A stretch of DNA of 19,202 bases from an uncultured bacterium (GCA_949035555.1 CAROLD010000018.1:1-19202), one strand, 5' to 3'; positions 1 through 11,951 are shown, counted from the stretch's first letter. Notes: generated by a model not told the origin, from the sequence alone. Program-made: numbers and translations.

Positions 1-12
1 TAAATTTAGGTG

Positions 13-125
13 CTGGCAACTAGTTATCTTCCCAGGGGGTGGCCCCCCAAGTATTTTCACCACTATGAGTCTTTACGACCGTGTTCGGGATGGGAACGGG
101 TGTTTTCCTCACGTTTGGTCACCAG
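13..125 (-). rRNA. rrf: 5S ribosomal RNA
   Basis: The reverse complement begins CTGGTGACC and ends GTTGCCAG, so the two ends pair as the closing helix of 5S rRNA. The internal segment CCCATCCCGAACACGG is the conserved 5S loop region. The length of about 113-115 nt is normal. It is the last gene of the rRNA operon, about 67 nt downstream of the 23S end, with no tRNA between them. The exact ends are uncertain by a few bases, and the operon terminator lies outside the window to the left. Confidence 0.95.
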
Positions 126-192
126 CGAATTCTTTCGTACGCTGAAGATTGCATAATGATTATAAGCTACGCTTTCATCAATTTCCTTTTTT

Positions 193-3198
<3,006 letters not shown>

Positions 3199-3532
3199 AT
3201 TATATATTGTTCTCTAGTTCTTGTTTGCTCGCCTTTATCGAGTTTTCACTCTCAGCTCGCAAACGCTGATTCCAACATACTTTTAGTTTTCATTGATGAT
3301 TACGTTTACTTTAGATATTTATATTTGATAACAGTTATTATCTATACATTTATCTTTGTATACGCTTATAATCTTATGCAATTTTCAATGTACGATCAGA
3401 ATGAACTCTGAAAGTAGAACAGTCTGAAAACTATTGTTAATCTCGCAATCTCTGATAATAACTGATTCTTTATTATTATCTTCATCGATTGACGACCTTG
3501 GGATGATCGGCTCTTCGTCCGATTATCTCCCT
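3199..3532 (-). other. 16S-23S internal transcribed spacer without tRNA genes
   Basis: This 334-nt spacer holds no protein gene. I find no tRNA either: no T-loop GTTCRANNC and no Ile or Ala acceptor/anticodon arms in the transcribed direction. It opens with a D1-like helix (3500-3531: GGGA...ATCGG pairing with CCGAT...TCCC), followed by AAGGTC, as at the start of cyanobacterial spacers. A boxA-like element follows at 3373-3391. The rest is AT-rich and probably folds into the 23S processing stem. Confidence 0.85.
3373..3391 (-). promoter_or_regulatory. boxA antitermination element in the rRNA spacer
   Basis: The minus strand reads ACATTGAAAATTGCATAAG, which resembles the boxA (CCTTGAAAACTGCATA type) of cyanobacterial spacers. 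Its ten-base core ACATTGAAAA recurs exactly in the rRNA leader at 5214-5223. BoxA in nascent rRNA is the known binding site of the NusB/NusE antitermination complex. Assignment is by similarity and by the repeat within the operon. Confidence 0.6.
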
Positions 3533-5053
<1,521 letters not shown>

Positions 5054-5291
5054 TCAGAAAGTTTATGTCCATCGATTATTAGGGGCTTACCTAATAATCT
5101 GCTCGACTTCAGTTTTCGCTAGCTTTCGCTTTGCGTTTGTTCTATCTTTTTTAGAATCATTTTCGAAATTAACAAGTTGTTGTGTTCACAACTTTTCGTT
5201 TTCAGCTATTCTGTTTTCAATGTTCCGTTTTGTGGACACCAACGCCACACTGGCTATCGGTCTTTTCGGCTGCCGATCAATCGGCTTTCCC
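5054..5291 (-). promoter_or_regulatory. rRNA operon leader
   Basis: This is the untranslated leader between the rRNA promoter and 16S; no coding region is supported here. It contains a perfect 9-bp hairpin just upstream of 16S (5074-5082 pairing with 5091-5099), probably part of 5' processing. A 6-bp hairpin lies at 5179-5192 (GTTGTG TT CACAAC). A GCCGAT/ATCGGC dyad lies at 5272-5285, around the expected transcription start. The boxA core ACATTGAAAA lies at 5214-5223. Confidence 0.65.
5214..5223 (-). promoter_or_regulatory. boxA core in the rRNA leader
   Basis: The minus strand carries ACATTGAAAA followed by CAGAATAG. It is the same ten-base core as the spacer boxA, placed about 160 nt before 16S, as expected for antitermination of rRNA transcription. 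Confidence 0.55.
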
Positions 5292-5319
5292 ATCATATCA
5301 CTTGAACTTTATTTGTCAA
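5292..5319 (-). promoter_or_regulatory. rRNA operon promoter (proximal)
   Basis: On the minus strand a perfect -35 TTGACA (5314-5319) is separated by 16 nt from a -10 TATGAT (5292-5297). This is the strongest sigma-70-type promoter in the window and is positioned to drive the rRNA operon, with a start near 5285. The ATTTG-rich stretch upstream could act as an UP element. Confidence 0.75.
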
Positions 5320-5432
5320 GGACTTTTTTCCACTTACTTTTAATCTTAATAAAACTTTCGTTTTTAGATAATAACTTCTAAGTATCTGGTTTTATAAAAT
5401 CTTGAGTGCAATGCATTCACTGCACATTTGAT

Positions 5433-5461
5433 ATAGTAACTCTAAAAAAATTTGATTTCAA
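5433..5461 (-). promoter_or_regulatory. Candidate distal rRNA promoter
   Basis: On the minus strand -35 TTGAAA (5456-5461) and -10 TACTAT (5433-5438) are separated by exactly 17 nt. It lies between the phosphorylase terminator and the proximal promoter, so it could be a second, tandem rRNA promoter. An imperfect dyad with GTGCA/TGCAC ends (5406-5425) lies at its expected start site. AT-rich sequence yields such matches by chance. Confidence 0.4.
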
Positions 5462-5512
5462 GTGTTTATTTTTATTTTGTTAATAATTTGTTACATTAAA
5501 CTTTATTGCAAT

Positions 5513-5542
5513 AAAAAAGACGGCAAATTCGCCGCCTTTTTT
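5513..5542 (-). terminator. Intrinsic terminator of the phosphorylase gene
   Basis: The minus strand has an A-run, a GGCGGC stem pairing with GCCGTC (one G-U pair) around a six-base loop, then a run of six T. It sits 15 nt past the stop codon of the phosphorylase gene. Because T-runs flank both sides it could work in both directions. Confidence 0.85.
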
Positions 5543-5557
5543 ATCATATTAACAATC

Positions 5558-7252
5558 TTATTTAATATTTGAGAATGTCCAAGCATCAAATGTTGGAGCT
5601 TCTGTAATTTTCATTTCCTGCTTTTCTTCACCAGAGCATGAGCCGTCATGAGCAATTGGTTTATACAATCTGTTGTAATATTCAACTACCATACGATCTG
5701 AATTGAAGTAAGCTTCAGATGTTCTAATTGCTTGACGCATTAATCTTGCCCATTCCATTTTGTTTTCATAATAAGTCGGAATAATTTGTTCTTCTAAGAT
5801 GCTCATCAAACATTTATGGTCTTTCCAATGTCGTTCTTCCCATGACATTTCATCATCAATTTCAGGGTATTCGATAGCATAACCATTAATACCGCTAAAG
5901 GTACCTTCTACTGTCCATCCGTCAAAGATAGATAAGTGAAGGGCTCCGTTCATATTAGCAGACATGCCTGAAGTACCTGAAGCTTCAAACGGTCTAAGCG
6001 GTGTGTTTAACCAGATATCTGAACCGCGTTTTAACATACCGGAAAGCTGTAGTTCATAACCAGGAAGAACAACTACGTTTTTCAATGAGTGAGATCTGTT
6101 TAACAATTTATTAAACATTTCTTTACCCATGACATCATCCGGATGGAATTTACCAGCAAAGATGATTTGAACTTTGTTTTCATCCAGCAATTTACCAATT
6201 CTGTCTTTATCCATCAGGATAAGCCATGCACGTTTGTAATCCGCAAATCTTCTTGCCCATGTAATGGTTAACACATCAGGGTCAAATCTTTTACCTGCAA
6301 CATTAGCAATATACTGGAACAATTCAGCTTTCATTTCATGCTTAACATTTAGCAAGCCTTCCGGATCATTTTTTACCGCGGCAATTCTTTTATCTTGCCA
6401 GTATGGAAGGTTTACAGCATTAGTAATAGCTCTAATAGGACATCTTCCGTCAACCCATTCCCACATCTTATTTGCAACAAGACCGTGTAATTGAGATACT
6501 GCGTTTGCAATTCTAGACATTCTTAATGCCGCAACTGTCAATGAGAAATTTTCTCCGCCTAAGTTAACAGCTGTTTCGCGAGTTGCACCTGCAAAGAAGC
6601 CGCCTTCTAAAAGTGTATCAACCCAGTGTACTTCATTACCTGCGGCAACCGGTGTGTGAGTTGTAAACACTGTACGTTTTTTAACTTCATTTAAGTCACC
6701 GTTGTATTGTCTTAATAATTCAAATGCGGCAGGAAGAGCATGACCTTCATTCATATGGATAACATCGAAGTTATATCCTGCTTGTTGTAATATTCTTACA
6801 CCAGCAACACCAAGAACTGTTTCTTGAGCAATTCTTATTTTTTCATTACCATCGTAAAGTTTGTGAGAAATGCTTCTAGCCCAATCACTGTTACCTTCTA
6901 TATCGGTAGTTAATAAATATACAGGACAGGTGCCGAATAAATCCGGCTGAACCAAAAATGCTTTAACTTTGACTTTTTCGCCAAAGATATCAACCTCAGT
7001 TTGAACATTAATATCGGTTAGAAAATCATAGTATTTTCTGATATATGCAACTTCAACATTGCCTGAATGATCTATACGTTGATCATAATAACCATAAGAC
7101 CATAACATAGTTACCCCTACCATAGGCATTTGTAAATAACCTGCTGACAGCATGTGTGAACCGGCAAGAAATCCTAAACCTCCGGAGTATGTACTTAGTG
7201 ATTGATCCATAGCAATTTCCATGGAAAAATACGCTACGTTTGGTAATGCCAT
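5558..7252 (-). CDS. Short GT35 alpha-glucan phosphorylase, PLP lysine replaced by serine
   Basis: The 564-residue protein belongs to the short alpha-glucan phosphorylase family (GT35). That family releases glucose 1-phosphate from glycogen or maltodextrin in the cytoplasm. Visible motifs are the N-terminal YFSMEIAMDQSLSTYSGGLG (8-27), HMNEGHA (166-172), TTHTPVAAGN (197-206), ARRFADYKR (333-341, the PLP-phosphate-binding R and K), FAGKFHPDD (365-373), and EASGTSGM...MNG (423-436). In the family the residue after GTSGM is the lysine that forms the PLP Schiff base; here it is Ser431 (codon TCT, read directly). The N-terminal DUF3417-type extension of longer homologues is absent, and the C-terminus is short. 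The start is supported by AGAGAGG just upstream of ATG 7252. It is a single gene with its own terminator. Family membership is clear; whether it is an active PLP-dependent phosphorylase is open. Confidence 0.9.
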   Translation of the reverse strand: MALPNVAYFSMEIAMDQSLSTYSGGLGFLAGSHMLSAGYLQMPMVGVTMLWSYGYYDQRIDHSGNVEVAYIRKYYDFLTDINVQTEVDIFGEKVKVKAFLVQPDLFGTCPVYLLTTDIEGNSDWARSISHKLYDGNEKIRIAQETVLGVAGVRILQQAGYNFDVIHMNEGHALPAAFELLRQYNGDLNEVKKRTVFTTHTPVAAGNEVHWVDTLLEGGFFAGATRETAVNLGGENFSLTVAALRMSRIANAVSQLHGLVANKMWEWVDGRCPIRAITNAVNLPYWQDKRIAAVKNDPEGLLNVKHEMKAELFQYIANVAGKRFDPDVLTITWARRFADYKRAWLILMDKDRIGKLLDENKVQIIFAGKFHPDDVMGKEMFNKLLNRSHSLKNVVVLPGYELQLSGMLKRGSDIWLNTPLRPFEASGTSGMSANMNGALHLSIFDGWTVEGTFSGINGYAIEYPEIDDEMSWEERHWKDHKCLMSILEEQIIPTYYENKMEWARLMRQAIRTSEAYFNSDRMVVEYYNRLYKPIAHDGSCSGEEKQEMKITEAPTFDAWTFSNIK

Positions 7253-7328
7253 AATTGACCTCTCTTCTCTTTTTTTTATAACTTCTATACTCTAAATTTT
7301 TCATGGACACAATTTTTCGTGCAAGGAC

Positions 7329-7337
7329 ATTGTAACA
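7329..7337 (-). promoter_or_regulatory. Candidate extended -10 for the phosphorylase gene
   Basis: The minus strand reads TGTTACAAT, an extended -10 (TG-N-TACAAT), about 75 nt before the start codon. No good -35 lies at the right distance, and the region is a long T-run. It would give a leader of roughly 70 nt. Confidence 0.35.
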
Positions 7338-7414
7338 TATAATAAAAAAAAAATATAGTGCTTTCTTTCGATTGCTCTGAAATAAAGCATTAGACAAGAG
7401 TGTTAAAAAGTAAA

Positions 7415-7458
7415 AAAACTTTACAAAAACAGGATAGACACCTAAAAGGTGTCTATCC
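7415..7458 (-). terminator. Intrinsic terminator of the EF-hand gene
   Basis: A perfect 12-bp stem (7432-7443 pairing with 7447-7458, GGATAGACACCT/AGGTGTCTATCC) with a three-base loop starts 4 nt after the stop codon. On the minus strand it is followed by TGTTTTTGTAAAG and a further T-run. It separates this gene from the phosphorylase gene downstream. Confidence 0.85.
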
Positions 7459-7462
7459 ATAT

Positions 7463-8677
7463 TTATTCTGTTATCTCTTTATTATCTTTATCATAGAACT
7501 TACCGTCAGCAGTGACATATGAAATATCTTTGCTTAAAGCGACAAAACAATGTTTTTTATCATCCCATTTAAAATGACGTTTTTCTTTTTCATCATAATA
7601 TATGCCTTCTGCATTTGTTGTTCTCAATCCCAATTTTTTACTTGCATACTCAGAGTTGACATAAGGCTGGCTTTTATCATTACGGGCATTCATTGACAAT
7701 AATTCACCTTTTGCATCATAGGTTTCTGAACGTTTGGTATCACCATTAGGATATTCGTATCGTGTACTGCCATCCTTACCAACATACACCAGATTAGGGA
7801 CTTTTTCAAATTCGCCGGTACGCTGGTTATATTTCATATGAACTTTATTTGTTTCATCATAATAATAATCAGGTGAATATGTAGAACGATATCCTGCGTC
7901 ATTTGCTTTTTTATTTAATTCTGGATCTGAGCCTTCTGCGCCTTCATTTTCTTTAACTTGCTCCGGCTCTTCAGGCTTTTCAACAGATTCTTTCTTGTTA
8001 ATATATTTGTCGGTCCACGCATCAATTTGTTCTTTTGAATTGTCTTTATTTTCAAGCTTGCCTTCAAGTTGTACCTGCGCACCGACAAGCAAAAATTCTA
8101 CACCGTTTTTAGCAGTTCTGACCGCTCCGGGATTATTTTCTTTAAACTTTTCTTTGGCTTCAGCTATTTGTTCAGGTGTAGGCTCTTCAATTCCCTGCGC
8201 TATGAGAGACCGTTTGATAATACCTGTAAAGCTTTCATCCATTTGCACGGTATATGTAAATGAACCTGCTTCTTCGTTTTGTTCAGCTTCTTTTGCATCT
8301 TCAGCTTTCAAAGCATCTTGAACAGAAATCTTTTCATCATCAGAAGTTTCACCCACAACATGCGAGAAGAAATCTTTAACATCAGAAACTTTAATTTCCG
8401 AACCTTCCGGACTTCGTTTATTAAGTTCTTGAGTAATCTGTTCCAGTTCTTTATCTGTTATGTCCTTATTGGAATCTGCATCTGACTTTTTCAGGCTTGA
8501 GAAAAACCCTGCAAGTTCTTTTGCATCAAGAGTTTCGTCTTTCTTGTTTTTATCTAAAGCATCAAAAATAAGATTAAATGATTTATTATTTTTCACAGTA
8601 TCATCTTTTTTAAAACCATTTTTTGCAACCTGCGAAATGTCGTAAACCGAATTGTTAATTTTAAAATCTTCACTCAT
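7463..8677 (-). CDS. EF-hand / LysM-like protein with duplicated C-terminal module
   Basis: The acidic, Lys/Glu-rich protein of 404 residues has no signal peptide or membrane segment. Residues 66-77 (DADSNKDITDKE) form a canonical 12-residue EF-hand loop with ligands at positions 1, 3, 5, 9 and 12. A degenerate loop precedes it at 42-54, and a further DDEKIS stretch lies near 113-118. Residues 139-206 resemble an expanded LysM domain (YTVQMDESF ... VEFLLVGAQVQL), the fold that binds glycan or peptidoglycan. A charged linker (207-258) leads to two homologous copies, about 260-303 and 349-392, sharing G-R-T, YYDE, K-H-K, F and V-Y-V--DG. The start is supported by TGAGGA about 8 nt before ATG. 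I infer a calcium-responsive, wall-associated or exported protein; the export route is not visible. No gene name is justified. Confidence 0.85.
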   Translation of the reverse strand: MSEDFKINNSVYDISQVAKNGFKKDDTVKNNKSFNLIFDALDKNKKDETLDAKELAGFFSSLKKSDADSNKDITDKELEQITQELNKRSPEGSEIKVSDVKDFFSHVVGETSDDEKISVQDALKAEDAKEAEQNEEAGSFTYTVQMDESFTGIIKRSLIAQGIEEPTPEQIAEAKEKFKENNPGAVRTAKNGVEFLLVGAQVQLEGKLENKDNSKEQIDAWTDKYINKKESVEKPEEPEQVKENEGAEGSDPELNKKANDAGYRSTYSPDYYYDETNKVHMKYNQRTGEFEKVPNLVYVGKDGSTRYEYPNGDTKRSETYDAKGELLSMNARNDKSQPYVNSEYASKKLGLRTTNAEGIYYDEKEKRHFKWDDKKHCFVALSKDISYVTADGKFYDKDNKEITE

Positions 8678-8712
8678 AGTTAATCCTCATGTTATTAAGC
8701 ACTTTTCTATAT

Positions 8713-8741
8713 AAAGTATATATTTTATATAGAATTGCCAA
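8713..8741 (-). promoter_or_regulatory. Candidate promoter of the EF-hand gene with overlapping inverted repeat
   Basis: On the minus strand -35 TTGGCA (8736-8741) is followed after 17 nt by TACTTT (8713-8718) or after 15 nt by TATACT (8715-8720). A perfect 9-bp inverted repeat (CTATATAAA 8707-8715, TTTATATAG 8724-8732) overlaps the -10 and spacer. Two direct copies of TAATATATC (8747-8755 and 8759-8767) lie just upstream of the -35. These could be operator sites, but the region is very AT-rich. Confidence 0.45.
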
Positions 8742-8767
8742 AGATTTAATATATCGTGTAATATATC

Positions 8768-10009
8768 TTAATATTTAATAACTTTATCTAAGAACTTAGT
8801 CAAAGCAATTTTGACATGCGAATAGGTTAAACCGCCTTGCATATATGCAACATAAGGTTCTCTCATTGGTCCGTCTGCGGAAAGTTCAATAGTTGACCCC
8901 TCAATAAATGTTCCACCGGCCATTATTACCTTGTCTTCATAACCGGGAATATTTTCAGGGATTGGAGTCACATAACCGTTTACAGGTGACAACGATTGGA
9001 TAGTTCTACAAAATTCTTCCAAAGGTTCAGGTGCACCAAAGGTTATATTCTGAATAATATCAGTGCGCTTTTCATTATATTTAGGAGAAGAATCATAGCC
9101 TATTTCATCAAAAATTTTAGACGCTAGTACTGCACCTTTGACGGCATCACAAACAACTGACGGCGCCATAAATAAACCTTGAAACATCAGCCTGTGCTGA
9201 TTAAACATTGCTCCGCCTTCTGAACCTATACCCGGCGCAGTAAGTCTCACTGCTGAGCGTTCAACATAAAGTTCTTTACCTGCAATGTAGCCTCCGGCTT
9301 CGACAATTCCACCACCGGCATTTTTAATCAATGAACCTGCCATCAAATCTGCTCCAACTTCCAATGGCTCTTTTTTATCAACAAATTCACCGTAACAGTT
9401 ATCTACAAAACATATACAATTAGGATTTTTAGATTTAACAATACTGCAAATCTTTTCTATTGTATCAACGGTAAGAGATTTTCTTGTAGAATATCCCTTT
9501 GAACGCTGGATTAGAACCATTGTAGTTTTTTCATCTACCATTTGTTCTAATTTATTAAAATCAATTTCCGTATTATTAATTAACGGAACCTCTTCATATA
9601 AAACTCCGTTTCCAATTAATGAAGCTCTGCGGGTTTCTTCATCTCCCATTGTTCCTATAACTTCCTGCATTGTATCATACGGAGTTCCTGCAACAGAAAT
9701 AAGTTTATCTCCATATTTTAAGTTTCCAAACAGTGCACAAGCAAGTGTATGCGTACCTGATGCAAAATGAATTCGAACAAGGGCTTTTTCAGCTTTAAAA
9801 ACCTGTGCAAAAACTTTATCCAAAACTTCTCTGCCTAAATCGTCATGCCCATATCCGGAAACAGTATAAAAATGTTCAGGAGCAACTCGGTTATCTATAA
9901 AAGCCTGTAAAACTTTTTCCTGATTATAGTCTCTTATTTCTTCAATTATTTCAAATTGTTCTCTTAAATTTTTTTCTGATTGTTTAATAATTTCTTTGTT
10001 GTTTTTCAT
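8768..10009 (-). CDS. PLP enzyme, methionine gamma-lyase-like / aluminium resistance family
   Basis: The 413-residue cytoplasmic protein matches the YnbB-type family (Pfam Met_gamma_lyase, often named 'aluminium resistance protein'), a fold-type I PLP enzyme related to cystathionine/methionine gamma-lyases. Visible features are GYGHDDLGR (52-60), the phosphate-loop SGTHT (84-88), GTPYDT (108-113), FVDNCYGEF (201-209, Asp203 expected to contact the PLP nitrogen) and GSLIKNAGGG (225-234, Lys229 the Schiff-base lysine). It also has RLTAPGIGSEGG (255-266) and the C-terminal GGTFIEGSTIELSADGP. All key residues are present and the length is usual. The natural reaction of the family is poorly defined, so I name the family, not a substrate. 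The gene is divergent from the vWA gene and has its own promoter; a purine-rich AAGGG precedes the ATG. Cyanobacteria commonly carry this family. Confidence 0.93.
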   Translation of the reverse strand: MKNNKEIIKQSEKNLREQFEIIEEIRDYNQEKVLQAFIDNRVAPEHFYTVSGYGHDDLGREVLDKVFAQVFKAEKALVRIHFASGTHTLACALFGNLKYGDKLISVAGTPYDTMQEVIGTMGDEETRRASLIGNGVLYEEVPLINNTEIDFNKLEQMVDEKTTMVLIQRSKGYSTRKSLTVDTIEKICSIVKSKNPNCICFVDNCYGEFVDKKEPLEVGADLMAGSLIKNAGGGIVEAGGYIAGKELYVERSAVRLTAPGIGSEGGAMFNQHRLMFQGLFMAPSVVCDAVKGAVLASKIFDEIGYDSSPKYNEKRTDIIQNITFGAPEPLEEFCRTIQSLSPVNGYVTPIPENIPGYEDKVIMAGGTFIEGSTIELSADGPMREPYVAYMQGGLTYSHVKIALTKFLDKVIKY

Positions 10010-10033
10010 ATCCCTTATTCCTTTTGTACTTTA

Positions 10034-10062
10034 ATATTATGCCAAGCAAAATAATAAATCAA
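10034..10062 (-). promoter_or_regulatory. Promoter of the PLP enzyme gene
   Basis: The minus strand has -35 TTGATT (10057-10062), a 17-nt spacer and -10 TAATAT (10034-10039), giving a start about 20 nt before the ATG. Its position in the divergent intergenic region supports it. Confidence 0.55.
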
Positions 10063-10118
10063 AGGATTAGTCAAGACGATGATTAAAAACAATAAAAAAT
10101 AAATTTAAACTTTCACAT

Positions 10119-10841
10119 ATGAAAAAACTGTTAATATCGCTATTATCAATATCTATAATATCCATGCCTGCAATTTCTTCACAATACGGCTTGCATTCGC
10201 CGCAGAGTTTTAACAATAATTTTCAAGCGGAAAGCGGCGAAAAAATTCTATTCATACTTGATTTGTCTAACAGCATGGATGAACCGCTTGAAGGGTCTAC
10301 AAAATTTAATCATATGATTAACACAATGAGAGAAATTTTGCCAAAAATTAACCCTAATACACAAATCGGATTAAGGGTTTACGGTCACAGAATGGGATTT
10401 ACTCCAATGGAAGCATGCCGAGCTTCAACTTTAGTTTCACCAATTATGAGTAATAACAGTCAAAATATTGAATTTGCACTAAATAAAACTAAACCCAAAG
10501 GCATGACTCCCATAACATATTCATTAAAACAAGCTATTAAATATGACTTCATGGGATTTATGGGGAAAAAACATATCATATTACTTACTGACGGTGGAGA
10601 AAATTGCGATGAAAGCCCATGCACCTTTGTCATGAATTTAATAAAAATAAGACGCGATGTAACCATAGATGTAATTGCATTTAATATTAAAGATTCTGAT
10701 GATTTAGAACAACTTGAATGTACGGCACTGGTTACCAGTGGAAAATTCTATAATCCACAAACTTCAGCTGAACTTTTAAACAGCTTTAACAACAGCCTAG
10801 ACGGTGTTAAAAACGTAGAAGCTAAAATAATTACCCACTAA
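10119..10841 (+). CDS. Secreted von Willebrand factor A domain protein
   Basis: This 240-residue protein has a Sec signal peptide (MKKLL, hydrophobic 4-19, likely cleavage after AIS near residue 20). A single vWA domain fills the rest. The metal-ion-dependent adhesion site is intact: DLSNS (48-52), Thr130 in GMTPI, and Asp158 in LLTDGGENCD. Four cysteines (100, 163, 168, 201) lie in the exported part and could form two disulfides. Such domains bind protein ligands through a divalent cation, so a periplasmic or surface binding role is inferred. It resembles the vWA part of 'Ca-activated chloride channel-like' bacterial proteins, but has no partner domain. It is divergent from the PLP enzyme and convergent with a DUF3137 gene, ending 8 bp from that gene's stop. 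No Shine-Dalgarno is visible (upstream is TTTAAACTTTCACAT), yet the signal peptide fixes the start well. Confidence 0.85.
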   Translation: MKKLLISLLSISIISMPAISSQYGLHSPQSFNNNFQAESGEKILFILDLSNSMDEPLEGSTKFNHMINTMREILPKINPNTQIGLRVYGHRMGFTPMEACRASTLVSPIMSNNSQNIEFALNKTKPKGMTPITYSLKQAIKYDFMGFMGKKHIILLTDGGENCDESPCTFVMNLIKIRRDVTIDVIAFNIKDSDDLEQLECTALVTSGKFYNPQTSAELLNSFNNSLDGVKNVEAKIITH

Positions 10842-10849
10842 TTAAAAAT

Positions 10850-11929
10850 CTATATAGAAACATTTTTTTCTAATTTGAAATACCCGACAAGACTTAATAT
10901 TAGCTGAAGTTGTCGATATATATTATAATACAATTCCTCATTAAGCAAGGTCTCATCATACGGAATTTCAAAGAAATCCAAATTTGTCGGAAGAAATAAA
11001 TAAACATAATCATCATGAAATACTGCACTCGGAACAGGTTTAATCCTATATTCTAAACTATTTGAATACATTACTTTTGTCAAACTCTTAAGATACGAAT
11101 TTTTCTGAAAAGCAGATTCCATATACTCCAACCGCTCCATGAATACAGGTGTCAACAGATACCTTGCCTCTATTTGATCAGTTGAATATATTTCACGATT
11201 TTGCATAAATTTCACATCCTCCAGCTCTATTTTTTCAAAGCCGGGTAATGCTGAAATTTGGTTCTTTGTTCCAACTATTGTAGTCCCCTTAAAGGTTTTA
11301 TTCATTTTTATTTTTATAATCAATCCTGCAAAATCAGTATAAGTTATCGTAATATCATTTTTAGTTTTAGATATCGTACTTTTAATTTCACATTCATTGA
11401 TAATGAACGGAATACCTTTATAGTTTCCCCCGATAATATCGTTATCAATCTTTTGACAGGAAAATTTGAACATGCCAAAACTATCTTTAATCATTGATAA
11501 TGTAACTGCATCTTTAGAATCTAATACATTCAAATCCCCATATAATTGAAGAATAAGCGGGAAAATTTTACTCTTTAATGTCCCCAGTTTTTCAAAATTA
11601 TTATGATTATTTATACAAAATTTTATAGCTATAAGAAAAATTGTAACTAATACAAATTTAGTACCAATAAATAATACAAACATCCATATAAGAAAAGAGT
11701 CAACAGGTATTATATCTACACCACAAATTTGACAGAGAATACCTATTATAAAGGATATAAATATCAGGGCATTAGAGACCTTTTGGGTTGAGTCTAATAT
11801 ATAACCCAACTTATTTAAACCATAAGATGAAGGTATACATTGTTTTCGCATCTTTTCCAATTCTTTTAAAATCGGTTCGAATTGATTTTTATAAATTTCA
11901 TGAAATTCTTTTCTTGTAATATTGGACAT
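10850..11929 (-). CDS. DUF3137 family membrane protein (paralogue 1)
   Basis: The protein has 359 residues counted from ATG 11929, which has GAGG 6 nt upstream. A longer frame starting at 11980 would begin within the promoter's -35, so I rejected that start. Two hydrophobic segments (about 54-68 and 78-104) follow a charged N-terminal helix. After them comes the DUF3137 core: TDFAGLIIKIKM (about 198-209), TFKGTTIVG and NREIYSTDQIEARYLLTP (about 244-261). The C-terminal YVYLFLPTNLDFFEI is also shared with the upstream paralogue at 12317-13357. The core is expected to face the cytoplasm. The function of the family is unknown. The gene has its own promoter and converges on the vWA gene with an 8-bp gap; no strong terminator is visible between them. 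Confidence 0.88.
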   Translation of the reverse strand: MSNITRKEFHEIYKNQFEPILKELEKMRKQCIPSSYGLNKLGYILDSTQKVSNALIFISFIIGILCQICGVDIIPVDSFLIWMFVLFIGTKFVLVTIFLIAIKFCINNHNNFEKLGTLKSKIFPLILQLYGDLNVLDSKDAVTLSMIKDSFGMFKFSCQKIDNDIIGGNYKGIPFIINECEIKSTISKTKNDITITYTDFAGLIIKIKMNKTFKGTTIVGTKNQISALPGFEKIELEDVKFMQNREIYSTDQIEARYLLTPVFMERLEYMESAFQKNSYLKSLTKVMYSNSLEYRIKPVPSAVFHDDYVYLFLPTNLDFFEIPYDETLLNEELYYNIYRQLQLILSLVGYFKLEKNVSI

Positions 11930-11951
11930 TATAACCTCTATAAATAATTTA

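Noticed and set aside
7083..7460. 125-codon minus-strand frame overlapping the phosphorylase start
   Set aside because: It is out of frame with the phosphorylase, spans that gene's promoter region, and has a low-complexity, AT-driven composition.
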